A stretch of 64,000 nt of DNA from Anodontia alba (Eukaryota; Mollusca; Bivalvia; Lucinida; Lucinidae). Both the position numbers and the translations under genes were made by a program. Position 1 is the first letter of the stretch, and each line of letters begins with the position of its first letter. The notes beneath the pieces are model-generated. The model made no database searches, was not told the DNA's origin, and saw nothing but the letters and a program-made list of their open reading frames with translations. The DNA is taken from NCBI GenBank assembly GCA_964016985.1, contig OZ024825.1, positions 3,407,501 to 3,471,500 of the forward strand, read 5' to 3'. This document shows positions 22,080-32,465 of this stretch, piece after piece.

Positions 22080-22345
22080 TTATTTCATGCGGAGGCGCAA
22101 AAAAAAAAAAATACTATGCTAAGCGCTTACATCATTCTCCGAGCCCTATTTTATATTATGCGACGGCTCAGTTTCTATGCCATGCGCTTAATATTTCTTC
22201 CAGCCCTACTTTATTTTATGTGGACGCTCAATTTCTGTGTAAGTGCTTACATCATTCTCCGAGCCCTAATTTATCTCATGAGGAGGCGCAATTTCTCATG
22301 GGGAGGTTCAATTTCTATGCTAAGTGCTTACATCATTCTCTGAAG
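22080..22345. repeat. Minisatellite derived from RIM exon 3 donor region
   Basis: About 3-4 irregular units with CTTACATCATTCTC, CGAGCCCTA-TTTAT, CATGAGGAGGCGC and CAATTTCTATGCTAAG. On the minus strand each full unit contains GAGAATGATGTAAGC, identical to the exon 3 3' end plus donor. The array therefore duplicates the splice donor into the intron at about 22120-22140 and 22245-22260. Confidence 0.8.
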
Positions 22346-22496
22346 ACTCCATCTCTGACACGCTAAGTTTCTTTTGTAGCACTTTCGGTGGGAAAGCTGG
22401 CTGTCCTTCCTGGCTGCCATGGTACCAGATGCCAGTCTTTGCCAACACGTCACGCTTCATTTGACACATGTTGCAGCGCCACTTGCCCTTTACGCT
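22332..22496 (-). CDS. RIM: RIM, zinc-finger exon (last cysteine pair)
   Basis: The exon is 165 bp (55 codons), phase 0 at both ends. It follows CTTTTATCTTCACCAG and ends GAGAATGAT|GTAAGC. It begins SVKGKWRCNMCQMKRDVLAK and continues with TGIWYHG. This matches the RIM pattern WxCNLCRKQQEILTKSGxWF, which supplies cysteines 7 and 8 and the second Rab-binding helix. The remainder is a short polar linker. A family B element begins 24 nt upstream of the acceptor, so the branch point must sit at or inside the element boundary. The donor region has been copied into a local tandem repeat (22080-22345) that carries extra GTAAGC-like sites downstream in the intron. Confidence 0.93.
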
Positions 22497-22519
22497 CTGG
22501 TGAAGATAAAAGAAACTAT

Positions 22520-22801
22520 TATTACGAAAACACGCCTATTCAAATAAATATATAGAAAATTTCACTTCCAAAAACTGAAAATTTTCAGATAAAAAAAACT
22601 GATATTTTTCATATTTCTGCTCAAAACATAGATCATGGGTACTCGTTAGAACCGCCTCGGTGATGCGGTTCTAACGAGTACTCACAATCTATTTTTTGAG
22701 CAGAAATAAGAAAAAAAATGTATACCCCTGTAAGCCCCAGTTTTACTACATAAAATTGGGGTTTAAGGGGGTCAAACTTATATAGTCATGTTTTCGTGAT
22801 G
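22520..22801. mobile_element. Family B MITE next to RIM exon 3 acceptor
   Basis: Complete copy, TATTACGAAAACACGCC to CATGTTTTCGTGATG. Its left edge is 24 nt upstream (minus strand) of the exon 3 acceptor, leaving only the pyrimidine tract between them. CGTAAT at the element end is a candidate branch point. Confidence 0.9.
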
Positions 22802-23062
22802 ACAGTATTTATCCTTAAGGACACTAGATACAACTGTAGATTTTCCATAACTCCAAATAAGAGCAGTATCAGTAAACTAATATTTCTTATTTCTTGATGA
22901 AAACATATCTTGTGGGTACTCATTAGAAGCGCCTTGCAGAGGCGCTTCTAATGAGTACCCACAACATATATTTTCGTGGTGATATAAGAAAATATTAGTA
23001 AGTTTGGTAAAAAATTATCTGGTGCTTTGATTTCCACCTTTTTATAAGACTTCCTTTTTGCT
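22802..23062. mobile_element. Family D foldback MITE
   Basis: Abuts the family B copy. The long central hairpin is TTCTTATTTCTTGATGAAAA, TGTGGGTACTCATTAGAAG, CGCCTTGCAGAGGCGCTTC and the complement, about 55-bp arms. The stem is homologous to family B (GTGGGTACTC[G/A]TTAGAA) with the C-G pair changed to G-C. Confidence 0.75.
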
Positions 23063-23190
23063 ACCTGCACACCAGTCCTCATCTGAAAAGGGTCCACTTT
23101 AAAGACAAATAATAGACTCCAAAGGTCAGCAAATCATGTCCTTTTAAAGTAGACCACTTTTTAAGAAGAGAGGCAAAATGTATAACACAG
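23063..23190. repeat. Family J-like hairpin fragment
   Basis: AAAAGGGTCCACTTTAAAGAC pairs with GTCCTTTTAAAGTAGACC. Family J members share an XTCTACTCTAAAAG core in both arms. Confidence 0.5.
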
Positions 23191-23356
23191 AAAGTGTATT
23201 CATTCATCTTCATATTTGGACACCTTAGCTCCTATACTTTCGACATCCTTCGGAAAGACTTTTTTTTTATTCGGCGTTTTATTCTAAACTGAAAATAAAA
23301 ACGTTTGTGATTGATAATCTCGTACCTTAAAAAAAAACAAAAACAGTTTAATTAAA

Positions 23357-23637
23357 CATTACGAAAACATACCTATTCAAATATACTGGAAATTTTACAA
23401 CCAAAAAAAGAAAATTTTCAGATAAAAAAATTCTGATATTTTACATAAATCTGCTCAAAACATAGATTGTGGGTACTCGTTAGAACCACCTCGTCGAGGG
23501 GGTTCTAACGAGTACCCACAATCTATGTTTTTTGAGCAGAAATAAGAAAATTAATGTATACCCTTGTAAACCCCAGTTTTACTATATAAAAGTGGGGTTT
23601 AAAAGGGTCACAATTATATAGGCATGTTTTCGTGATG
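23357..23637. mobile_element. Family B foldback MITE
   Basis: Complete, CATTACGAAAACATACC to GCATGTTTTCGTGATG. The central stem is CCACCTCGTCGAGGGGG with two unpaired changes. Confidence 0.9.
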
Positions 23638-24545
23638 ATTTATTTATGGCCAAAAATTGTGTCTGACCTGTGCAATTTCTATGGTCAGCTGGATTTTTGA
23701 AGAAAAAAATATACTTTTTGATAAGTGGCAAATAGTGCAGACGTTGACCTGCATCGTCTAATCTCAGTACACACGGTTTGCTAATGCATTATATCATATG
23801 CGGGGCTCAAATCAGTGTGTGCTTCCGCCATGCAATCCGGATATGTCATCTTTTCTTACATGTATTTTACAACATTCAGTGGTTTTGTTAAGGAACAGCG
23901 AAGTTCAAACAACTTATACGCGCAGTTTAACATTCGCTGCTGCTTTGTACACGTGCCATAATGCCCCTTTTTCTCATGCCGTCATCTCGTGACTGATTCA
24001 GCGATCTTCTTTATTTAAATACACTAAAAACACGATGCATTATCAGCAAATCAAAAACCTACGTCATGACAGTTCGTTTAGTGCGAAAGTTGAAAATAAA
24101 TCACATACAAGAAATATAAGGGAAAATGCCTTTTGTTAACATCGAAGGTATAGAGGTCAAATATTTTTTGTTGTTTTTAATTTAATATTTCAGTCTCTTG
24201 ACAACTGTGATTTTATTCTGTTCACAAGGATTAGATTAAATATGCAAAGGTTGCCCTTGGACATGATGTACACCGCACGAAAAGCAAATTTGCCGTCAAC
24301 GCAAGCCCTGATCAGCCTGTGCGAATGATGGCCTGGACCTTCGTTGCCGCATACAGAATCAAAGAATATGGTAGTATATGTTGGACGAACAGAGAATGTC
24401 CGGATCAGTTTGCATATTAAATAAAAGCCTTTTTCCAAAGTTGCACATCATATGATAATGAAAATTAGAATCTCGGCTTCCCAGAGAATATTCATATGCA
24501 GTAATTAAATTTGCAAGGTTGCATACGCCCTGAGCGGAAAACGAC

Positions 24546-24613
24546 TTTTTATTTCCCTTGGATCATTCAGCCCCTTGTGCACAAGGGGCTGAATGATCCA
24601 AGGGAAATAAAAA
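24546..24613. repeat. Perfect 68-bp palindrome
   Basis: Two 34-bp arms with no spacer, centred on GTGCAC at 24579/24580: TTTTTATTTCCCTTGGATCA... and its exact complement. No other copy was recognised. It is probably the core of a young foldback element. Confidence 0.95.
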
Positions 24614-24667
24614 AAAGTAAAACTGCTCAATGGGTTTTTACGGCAGTCACACGACAACACCAGCTGT

Positions 24668-24946
24668 CATTACGAAAACACGCCTATTCAAATATATAGA
24701 AGATTTCACCTACAAAATCTAAAAATTTTCAGAAAAAAAAAACTCTGATATTTTAAATATTTCTGCTAAAAACATAGATTGTAGGTACACGTTAGAACCG
24801 CCCCGGCGAGGCGGTTCTAACAAATACCAACAATCTTTTTTTTGAGCAGAAATAAAATAAAACCGTATACCCCTGCAAAACCCAGTTTTACTATATAAAA
24901 GTGGGGTTTAAAGGGGTCAAAATTATATAGGCATGCGTTCGTGATG
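24668..24946. mobile_element. Family B foldback MITE
   Basis: Complete, CATTACGAAAACACGCC to GGCATGCGTTCGTGATG. The stem is CCGCCCCGGCGAGGCGG with one unpaired change. Confidence 0.9.
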
Positions 24947-25079
24947 AGTGAAGTCACAGTTCAGCTTAATGGAAAATCCGATTGGCTACGTTCACAGTGT
25001 ATTTTGATGTAAACATTATAAAAGTAGAATTTCTTTCATTGAAATTAAGCTAGTATACGTGCGTACATTTGGTAGATAT

Positions 25080-25380
25080 TTCGCTATTGTTTTAAAAGGA
25101 AGACAAATTTTGTGTTTCATATTCGCTTTCCTCTACACAAAAACTCTTCTCAAAATGGGTCTACTCTATACAGGAAATGATTTTCTCCCCTAGGCAAATT
25201 ATTTCCTTTTAGAGCAGAGCCATCTTTAGTAGAGGCAGTACTGACAGAATTGCCTCCCCAGACAATGTATCGCCTGAAGACAGTCAACCTCAAGATACAT
25301 TTTCTATTATTTTTTTTTCAGGCTCTTCGCCTTTAGCAACACATTTAGCGACAGGTAATACAATTTCCAGTACATTTATT
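25080..25380. mobile_element. Family J foldback MITE
   Basis: Centre GGGTCTACTCTATACAGGAAA...AATTATTTCCTTTTAGAGCAGA, with flanks TTGCCTCCCCAGACAATGTATC and TTTAGCGACAGG. Family J copies (28480, 32160, 48110 and 25840) share TCTACTCTAxAAGGAAAGAA and GCTCCCxxGGAGC cores. Terminal repeats are not defined. Confidence 0.5.
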
Positions 25381-25384
25381 TGCA

Positions 25385-25646
25385 CATCACGGATACATGC
25401 CTATATAAATTTGATCGCCCCCTATAACCCCCACTTTTATATAGTAAAACTGGGGTTTACAGGAGTATATATTATTTTTCTAATTTCTGTTAAAACCACA
25501 GATTGTGGGTACTTGTTAGAACCGCCTCACCGAGGCGGTTCTAACGAGTACCACAATCTATATTTTGAGCAGAAATATGAAAATATCAGAATTTTTATCT
25601 GAAAACTTTCAGATTTTGGTGGTGAAATTTTCGTGTTTTCGTAATG
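25385..25646. mobile_element. Family B MITE with end deletion
   Basis: CATCACGGATACATGCC to TTTTCGTGTTTTCGTAATG. About 20 bp before the right terminal repeat (the AATATATTTGAATAGGC part) is missing. The stem CCGCCTCACCGAGGCGG is near-perfect. Confidence 0.85.
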
Positions 25647-25839
25647 AGGCGAACAGCGACAGTCTTTCCCAGATGACTTGCAAGTTGATTTGGTCGTCAC
25701 TGTTCGCATATCAAGCCAAATGCATGCAAAGGACTTTTATGCTATATACCATATGCAGACAATTGCGAAATCTGATCAGGGTCATCGTTGACTGCTTGCG
25801 ATAACAACTGATCTCTATGACGATTTGATACACATGTGC

Positions 25840-26085
25840 CTTTCCGCCATTTTACAATGGAGACAGATGTTTTGACTTTCTGTTAGCTTCATTGCACAAC
25901 AAGTCCCTTCTGGAAAGGGATCTACTCTAAATGGAAAATTTTTGCTCCCAAGGGGAATAAATTCTTTCCTTTTGGAGAAGAGTCTTTTTCAGAATGGGGT
26001 AAAATTTGACAGAAGGGTCACCCCTGAAATTGTATCAAATCCCTTTAAGTATATATCGACTAACAGAGAAGGCGATGATTAAACT
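25840..26085. mobile_element. Family J foldback MITE
   Basis: Centre GGATCTACTCTAAATGGAAA, TTTTTGCTCCCAAGGGG and AATTCTTTCCTTTTGGAGAAGAG, preceded by GCACAACAAGTCCCTTCTG as in the 28480 copy. Confidence 0.55.
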
Positions 26086-26128
26086 ATGTCCTTTGCTGTT
26101 CGCAATTGCCATTTCCCTGCGGTGTGTA

Positions 26129-26403
26129 CATCAAGAAAACATGCCTATATAAATTTGACACCCTTTAACTCCACTTTTATATAGTAAATGGGGTTTACAG
26201 GGGTATACATCATTTTTCTTGTATCTTCTCAAAAAAATAGATTGTGGATACTCGTTAGAACTGCCTCAGCAAGACAGTTCTAACAAGGACCCACAATCTA
26301 TGTTTTGAGCAGAAATATGAAAAAATAAAACTATCAGAATTTTTATCTGAAACCTTTCAGTGGTGAAATTTTAATATATTTGAATAGGCGTGTTTTCGTA
26401 ATG
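26129..26403. mobile_element. Family B MITE next to RIM exon 2 donor
   Basis: CATCAAGAAAACATGCC to GGCGTGTTTTCGTAATG. Its right edge is 26 nt inside the intron from the exon 2 donor. The stem AACTGCCTCAGCAAGACAGTT keeps a paired C-to-T/G-to-A change. Confidence 0.88.
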
Positions 26404-26429
26404 ATCATACGTATAACGCCGCATTTTAC

Positions 26430-26646
26430 CTTATTTTTCTTTGGGTTCCACTTTGGTTTCGAAAAGGCGCCACATCTGTTACACACTCGCTTGTGGCAGT
26501 CGTAGCACGCCTTTCCGATTCCATCGGCAAATTTCGTCTTGTAGCATAGCCGGCAGAGGCGGAGGTCAACATGCTTTAATTTTCCTTTCTGGCTCGCTTG
26601 TCTTTTGACCGATTCCTCAAAGTTTATGAGGTTCTCACGTAACTTC
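26430..26646 (-). CDS. RIM: RIM, zinc-finger exon (first six cysteines)
   Basis: The exon is 217 bp, entered in phase 2 and leaving in phase 0. It starts after TTACAG and ends AATAAG|GTAAAA. It encodes a helix (LRENLINFEESVKRQ) followed by CRLC, KTKFADGIGKAC, YDC and CNRCG, the first three cysteine pairs of the FYVE-like zinc finger in the RIM Rab-binding domain. The KTKFADG motif and the spacing C-x2-C-x12-C-x2-C-x4-C-x2-C are typical of RIM rather than of rabphilin or Slp proteins. The last cysteine pair is in the next exon. Family knowledge: the zinc finger binds Munc13 C2A and the flanking helices bind Rab3, priming vesicles at presynaptic release sites. A family B foldback element ends 26 nt past the donor. 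Confidence 0.93.
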
Positions 26647-26816
26647 CTGTAAGATATAAGAAATGACTATAAAATAAATAAATATTAATTATGACTCTGG
26701 TAAATTTGAGAACTTATATACATGCCAGCAGACGAAGAAAGCCTATATGTGACACTGTGATTTGTGTAAGGATGTTTTGTGCTTCTAACTTATGACTTTC
26801 GTGTTTTGACTTTTAA

Positions 26817-27022
26817 CCCTTGTCCTGCTGAACCCGGATATACACTGCCTTTGCAAACAGAGTAGATCCAGATCAGTTGGCTTCTTTAGAAGCCAACTGA
26901 TCCGGATCTGCACTGTTTGCCATTAAGTATGTGAATTTTTATCAATATCCTGGATCGAAGAATCTAATTGGCTGACAATTAGAAGTGGGTGTGGCATCTT
27001 AATTTATTCAGCAGGACAAGGG
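26817..27022. mobile_element. TTAA MITE (family G), intact
   Basis: TTAA on both sides; ends CCCTTGTCCTGCTGAA and TTCAGCAGGACAAGGG (nearly perfect 16-bp repeats). The hairpin carries TTGGCTTCTTTAGAAGCCAA. It is 206 bp and closely related to 15495-15699. Confidence 0.9.
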
Positions 27023-27094
27023 TTAAAAGTAACGGCCAGTGCACAGGCAATCTGTGGCCAGTGACCTTGCTTGTACATCTTCTGGATCATAGAA

Positions 27095-27377
27095 ATTTGT
27101 TCTATACATGGGTAGTTCGAGCCACTGAGGGTAAATCATAGCGGCAAATGGGGATAATTTAGAGATGTCTTTTCAACCTTCTATGAAATAATGGTATGTT
27201 GAATGTATTCATTAGAATCGCCTCGATTCTAATGAGTATACAATACATTTTTAAGATAGAATAAAGCAAAATTTCCTAAAATATCCCTATTTATTTTTTT
27301 TGAGATATTGGAAGAAACGAGCTCGAATCAACCACGGTAAACATGCAATCAGTGTTCGAGTTACTATAGTTTTACTG
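27095..27377. mobile_element. Family C MITE
   Basis: The left end is worn (CATGGGTAGTTCGAGCCACT). The right end CAGTGTTCGAGTTACTATAG, then TTTTACTG, matches an inverted CAGTxAAACT end. The hairpin is ATTCATTAGAATCGCCTCG directly against ATTCTAATGAGTATAC. Confidence 0.7.
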
Positions 27378-27624
27378 AAAGTTAAAAATAGAAAGATGTG
27401 CTTTATCCTCTTTCATTTGAAATGGTGTAGAATTTGTGATGTCCAACGAGTAGGCGTCTAAAACTGGAAGGCTGTTATTTTTTTTCTTTTTGATGATATG
27501 GTGTAATATTTCTGTATTTCCTTGAATACGATAATAACATTCGTCTACAGAGCGACTGATGACAAAATAAAAAGAGATCTCGCAAGAATATCAGCGCCTC
27601 GTTTCAGAAGACGAGGTCTATATA

Positions 27625-27902
27625 CATCACGAAAACAACCTATATAATTTTGACCCCCTTAAACCCCACTTTTATATAGTAAAACTGGGGTTTACAGGGG
27701 TATACATTATTTTCCTTATTTCTGCTCAAAACATAGATTGTTGGGACTCGTTAGAACCGCCTCGCCGAGGTGGTTCTAACGAGTACCCACAATCTATGTT
27801 TTGAGCAGAAATATGAAAATATATCAGAATTTGTATCTGAAAATTTTCATATTTTTGGCGGTAAATTTTTCAATATATTTGAATAGGCGTGTTTTCATAA
27901 TG
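27625..27902. mobile_element. Family B foldback MITE
   Basis: Complete, CATCACGAAAACAACC to GGCGTGTTTTCATAATG. The stem CCGCCTCGCCGAGGTGG has one unpaired change. It lies upstream of RIM exon 2 in intron 1. Confidence 0.9.
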
Positions 27903-28113
27903 ATCAGGATTACAAGCTTTATGAGCTTTAAAGTCAAGAATACATACTTTACCCCTCAAAAACTAAATGAGTCCGGGCACATCATTCATTTCCTACAAAA
28001 TCGCATGTCCGCAAAATGCGCAGGCTGATCAGAGTCATTGCTTAGCGCTGTATGGGTAGTCAAATATATACGCTTTATTAAGATGGGCAGCAGAGGATTT
28101 GCTCAGTATGTGT

Positions 28114-28391
28114 CATTACGAAAACACGCCTATTCAAACATACTGCAAATTTTATCACCGAAAAATGAAAATTTTCAGATGAAAAATTCTGATAATTTTC
28201 ATATTTCTGCTCAAAACATAGATTGTGGGTACTCGTTAGAACCGCATCGACGAGGCGGTTCTAACGAGTACCCACAATCTATGTTTTGATCAGAAATAAG
28301 AAAAATAATGTATACCCCTGTAAATCCCAGTTTTACTATATAAAAGTGGGGTTTAAGGGGGTCAGAATTATATAGGTGTGTTTTCGTAATG
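28114..28391. mobile_element. Family B foldback MITE
   Basis: Complete, CATTACGAAAACACGCC to GGTGTGTTTTCGTAATG, with a nearly fully paired centre of about 50-bp arms. Confidence 0.9.
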
Positions 28392-28479
28392 GGTTGCGCA
28401 GGTTAATCTGTGTCTTCGCTGGGCGCACAAGCACTCGTGTACGAATTCTGTGTCCCGGCCAATTGCAATGGTTAAAGGG

Positions 28480-28720
28480 GAATAGACAAGTATGGTACAT
28501 TTTCCCTTCATTTTCACCATGAGAACCATTTATTGTGACTTCCTGATCGCTCTATTGCACGTCAAGCCCCTTCTGAAATAGGGTCTACTCTATAAGGAAA
28601 GAATTTGCTCCCCATGAGAGCAAATTCTTTCTTAAAGAGCAGACGCCTTTTCAAAAAGGAACATAATTTTGACAGCGTTGTGTCCTTCGAATGTATATCA
28701 ATTTCCTTGATTTAGACCAT
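28480..28720. mobile_element. Family J foldback MITE
   Basis: GGGTCTACTCTATAAGGAAAG, AATTTGCTCCCCATGAGAGC and AAATTCTTTCTTAAAGAGCAGA form the central hairpin. Flanks CAAGCCCCTTCTGAAAT and CCTTTTCAAAAAGG are shared with other copies. Confidence 0.6.
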
Positions 28721-29750
28721 GTCAAAAAGTTTCAGACCATGTCCAAACATTTCTTTCAATCCAACAAAAATGGAACATGACGTTGTATCGACGTTAATGC
28801 GACGTTTTATAAACGTCATGTGCCCACTGGGTTAACAATATGATGTCGTCCAAAGAACATATTTTCGTCTGGCATCGTTTAATCAATTACGACAAAGCAC
28901 TCAAGGATTAAATTGATTTGTTCTGTCAATAAAAATCATTCCACCAGACGTGCAGTGTTTAACAAGTCTTATAATAGTCTTATAAACAGGGGAAATTGGC
29001 TAATGATGTTGAAACAAGTTTATTGATTCAGTAAAACCTTAAGAGATTATTGTTTTTGTCCCATTTGCAGCTTATAAGAAAATATCCCAAGAGATAGTAA
29101 ATGCTTTTTACAAGTCTGTTTATTGATGCAAAGGATGAGTTGCGTTATTACAAAAGTATTATAATATATGCCGCGCTGTTCGAAAATGTGTGTTCGGGCA
29201 AATGCGGAGAGCAGGGGGCCAGACCAGCTTACGCATCCGTGCAGTCTGGTCAGGGACTTCACTGTCTGCTAATAGAATTGTTTCATACTAGGGAATGGAT
29301 GAATGTAGAATAAAGGTCCGCACGATACTTTTCGCGTGCGCAGGATGATCTGAATGAATGCAATTTGCGCATGTTTGAAGGTACTTTATCGCTTTACGCG
29401 GACTACATGTCGTTGCCGATTTTTTTCAAAACCAATCAATGGCGCTCGCTGGGAAATACGAACAGTTTTACCATATGCTAGTAGCAAAGAACCAAACCAG
29501 CCTGCAAGCTGGCCAGGGTATTTGCTCTGCTCTTCGCTACATACAGTTTAGAAAACAATCGGAACTCATCGGCATCTTCCGTGAAAAGTAACAACCGTAA
29601 AATACAGATTTTGAAAATAACTTTAGAAAGCACGAATGTCGTTTGCGCGAATACGGGATACACATGTACCCTGACCAGTACGAATGTTTATGGTTCCGCA
29701 TGCTAGTGTGTATCGTGCTGGTCGCGTATTTTTATTTCGTTGACTTTAAA
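28721..29750. other. RIM intron 1, worn repeats only
   Basis: No gene. Near 28770-28835 ACGTTGTATCGACGTTAATGC and GTGCCCACTGGG resemble one end of a transposon. Family L-like hairpin sequence lies at 29190-29280. Confidence 0.35.
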
Positions 29751-29756
29751 CGTTAA

Positions 29757-29880
29757 ATCCCTACAGAACAATACTGGCACTTTTGCAAACAGTGCAGATC
29801 CAGATGGCTCGTTACGAGCCATCTCATCTGGAGCTATACTGCTTGCCTTTCTGTTTTTGATTTTAGAGTAAAACCCTGAA
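29757..29880. mobile_element. TTAA-type MITE, partial
   Basis: GTTAA at the left, then GCAAACAGTGCAGATCCAGATG and GGCTCGTTACGAGCC with the complement. The right end is not clear. Confidence 0.6.
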
Positions 29881-29922
29881 TGATTTTCATAAGTCAGGTT
29901 TTAACACTAAAGAAAGCTTTAA

Positions 29923-30135
29923 CCCTTACCACTCTCTCGGCTAATTCAGCAGACGACAAATTAATGGTCTCAGTTTTTCTTATTTTTCCTAGAAAACAGG
30001 ATTTGCCATTCCATGCAAATTGTCTCCATTGGAGACAATTTGCATGAAATGTCAAATCCTATTTATGAGGAAAAATAAGAAAAAATATTTCAAAATGTCG
30101 TCTGCTGAAAATTTTACCCAGAGTACTAAGCATAA
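29923..30135. mobile_element. TTAA MITE, ATGCAAAT-hairpin subgroup
   Basis: TTAA then CCCTTACCACTCTCTCGG. The centre TTCCATGCAAATTGTCTCC/ATTGGAGACAATTTGCATG pairs almost perfectly. The outer arms CAGCAGACGACAAATTA and AAAATGTCGTCTGCTG also pair. The right TTAA is worn. Confidence 0.75.
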
Positions 30136-30614
30136 AGTGAATCGCGTCCTAAAGTAACTGATGATGTTGGTTTTCATGCTTCAGGCTATGACACTTAAGA
30201 AAAGCTTTAAGTGACAAAGACAACTGATTTCCCTGTGCAACCGAATTATTTTGCACAACACGTATTTATAACAAAGTTTAACACGATTTGCATCGTTTCA
30301 TGCAAAAGTGGTGAGAAGCGTATACGCAATAAATGGAAGCCATCTCAACCTACGCAACAGGTCTGATTGATCTGTTTGATTATAGATGGTACTTTCTACA
30401 GCAGTATTCAATGATATGTGAGCCAAACAGCAATGCTCCGATCTGACTGCTACCACAAAGACTCTGTAGGCCGTCGTTGTTCGCTTGTGTGCTATGCACT
30501 CTTTTGTATCCGAAGCAGTTCATTTTAGACGTAAAACAACAAACTGACGACAGTTCTCCCTAGACAAATAATGCTGAAATCCATTTATCAACGCTTTACA
30601 TGATAACCTATCTA

Positions 30615-30813
30615 AGCCGAGCGTCCCGTAAAAGGGATATTGGCAAACAGTGTAGACCCAGATCAGGCGTCTGATCAGAGTCTACTCTGTTTACATCAAA
30701 TACAAGAATTTCTATAAAACATGATGGTATAAAAGACCAACCAGACACCCCTTCTGTTGGAAATGGGGCTGTCCGAATACTTGAGACTGAAGAGTCAACT
30801 GGGCATAAATGGG
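30615..30813. mobile_element. TTAA MITE, CCCAT-ended subgroup
   Basis: The hairpin GCAAACAGTGTAGACCCAGAT/GATCAGAGTCTACTCTGTTT is followed by CCCCTTCTGTTGGAAATGGG and a right end GGGCATAAATGGG plus TTAA. The left target site is mutated (CTAA). Confidence 0.65.
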
Positions 30814-30834
30814 TTAAGTTCCTTTATTCCTAAT

Positions 30835-30990
30835 AGTTTAAGGTGACTAGATACCCTCCGTACATGTCCTCATTTTGTTCATAGGAGAGAATTTTAAAGA
30901 CTTCCTGTTTGCCTTCCTGAAATGGGTTCTGCTCTAAAAGAAATAGTGTGTCAATTTCCCTTAAAGAAATGCCACAATGTCTCAGGTTTT
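30835..30990. repeat. Family D/J-like fragment
   Basis: TAAGGTGACTAGATACCCTC and GACTTCCTGTTTGCCTTCCT match the outer parts of family D (22802) and of J copies, suggesting that the two share ends. Confidence 0.45.
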
Positions 30991-31352
30991 CTTTCAGATT
31001 TCTTTCACGCTACTGTTGCATAGTGACATAAACTTTCACATTTTATTTGTTTTACTGTAGGCTTATTTTCCTATTAGCACATACACCTGCTACACAGAAA
31101 ATCTCAAATATCATTGGGCCTGTAATTATCATGCCAGCATGCGAGTGTATTATGTGTAGCGGCATGCAATTAGTTAACTTCCCTATGTGAAATGTATATA
31201 GGCCGACAAAATTGACCTGTCACTTTGACTATTTGATTATAAAATCGGTAAGCACATGTTTACCGTATAACCAGGTTTTACCTGCACATGTGACTGACTT
31301 TTATCGATGTGTAAACACCAGCGAATCACTCACAAATTGAATAAAGCCGAAT

Positions 31353-31618
31353 CATCACGAGAACATGCCTATATAATTTTGACCCCCCTTAAACCCCTTT
31401 TGTAAAGTAAAACTGGGGCTGACAGGGGTATACATTATTTGTCTTATTTCTGCTCAAAAATAGAGATTGTTGGTACTCGTTAGAACCGCCTAACAAGTAC
31501 CCACAGTCTATTATATGTGAGAAGAAATATGGAGAATATCAGAATTTTTTATCTGAAAATTTTCAGTTTTTGGGTGGTAAAATTTTCAGTATATTTGAAT
31601 AGGCATGTTTTCGTAATG
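31353..31618. mobile_element. Family B MITE lacking one stem arm
   Basis: CATCACGAGAACATGCC to GGCATGTTTTCGTAATG. The central stem is cut to TCGTTAGAACCGCCTAACAAG, so about 20 bp of the hairpin is deleted. Confidence 0.85.
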
Positions 31619-32160
31619 TGGCTTTATGTTTAGTTTGGGAGTGATTAGACGACGTTTCACTTCCATGAAATCCGCAAAAAACCATTCCTTATAATTCCAA
31701 CTTTGTCATTAAACTATTATAAATACTGTCAAATATGTCAATCTTTTGAGACGGCGGAGGGAAAATAGATCCGATAGATTCCTGCTATGGACTTTATTGG
31801 TATATAAAAGTTTTCCCTCAACCAATCAAATAGCGTGAAACGTGTATAAAAATTATATACTTGTTTAACTGGATCATGCACTATAACCAACGACAAGGGA
31901 CTTTGAATAGAAAATAGATCGTTAAGTCACCTTTTTTTTTAATGTATTACGCAGGCCAACCTATTTATGGCCGAACTCCTATCCTATTCGCTGAACCGGC
32001 CCAACTCCAAATTTAAGGAATGTCAGCTTTATTATATTGTAAAATGTTTTCACGAAGTCCTGTATTAAATGTAAACAGTAATCATATACAGCGATCTAGC
32101 TATTTACAGATACTAGCTATGTCTTAACGGAAATAGATACATTTTCAGTGGCGGCAACCC
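31619..32160. other. RIM intron 1, nothing recognised
   Basis: AT-rich, no supported gene or repeat. Confidence 0.35.
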
Positions 32161-32320
32161 TGTCAAAATTATCCTGTATCTTTCTTTGAAAAGTGGTCTA
32201 CTCTAATAAAAAAGAATTTGCTCCCAAGGAGAGCAATTTCTTTTTCTTTTTATCGTGCACCTCTTTTCTAAAGGGTCTTAATGTGCGAAAAAGCAGACAG
32301 AAAGTGCCAAATATTGCCTC
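32161..32320. mobile_element. Family J foldback MITE, worn
   Basis: GGTCTACTCTAATAAAAAAG, AATTTGCTCCCAAGGAGAGC and AATTTCTTTTTCTTTTTATCG form a degenerate centre. Confidence 0.45.
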
Positions 32321-32465
32321 CTTTGTAAAACTGGCGGAAAATCTACAAGATAATATACAATATTAAGAAATCTGCTTTCTTTCTGGAGACGCGACTACAT
32401 TCATTCAACGTTGATCAACTTCTGAAAGGATGCAATTGTGCGGAAATGTTAGATCCTGGTTTCAG

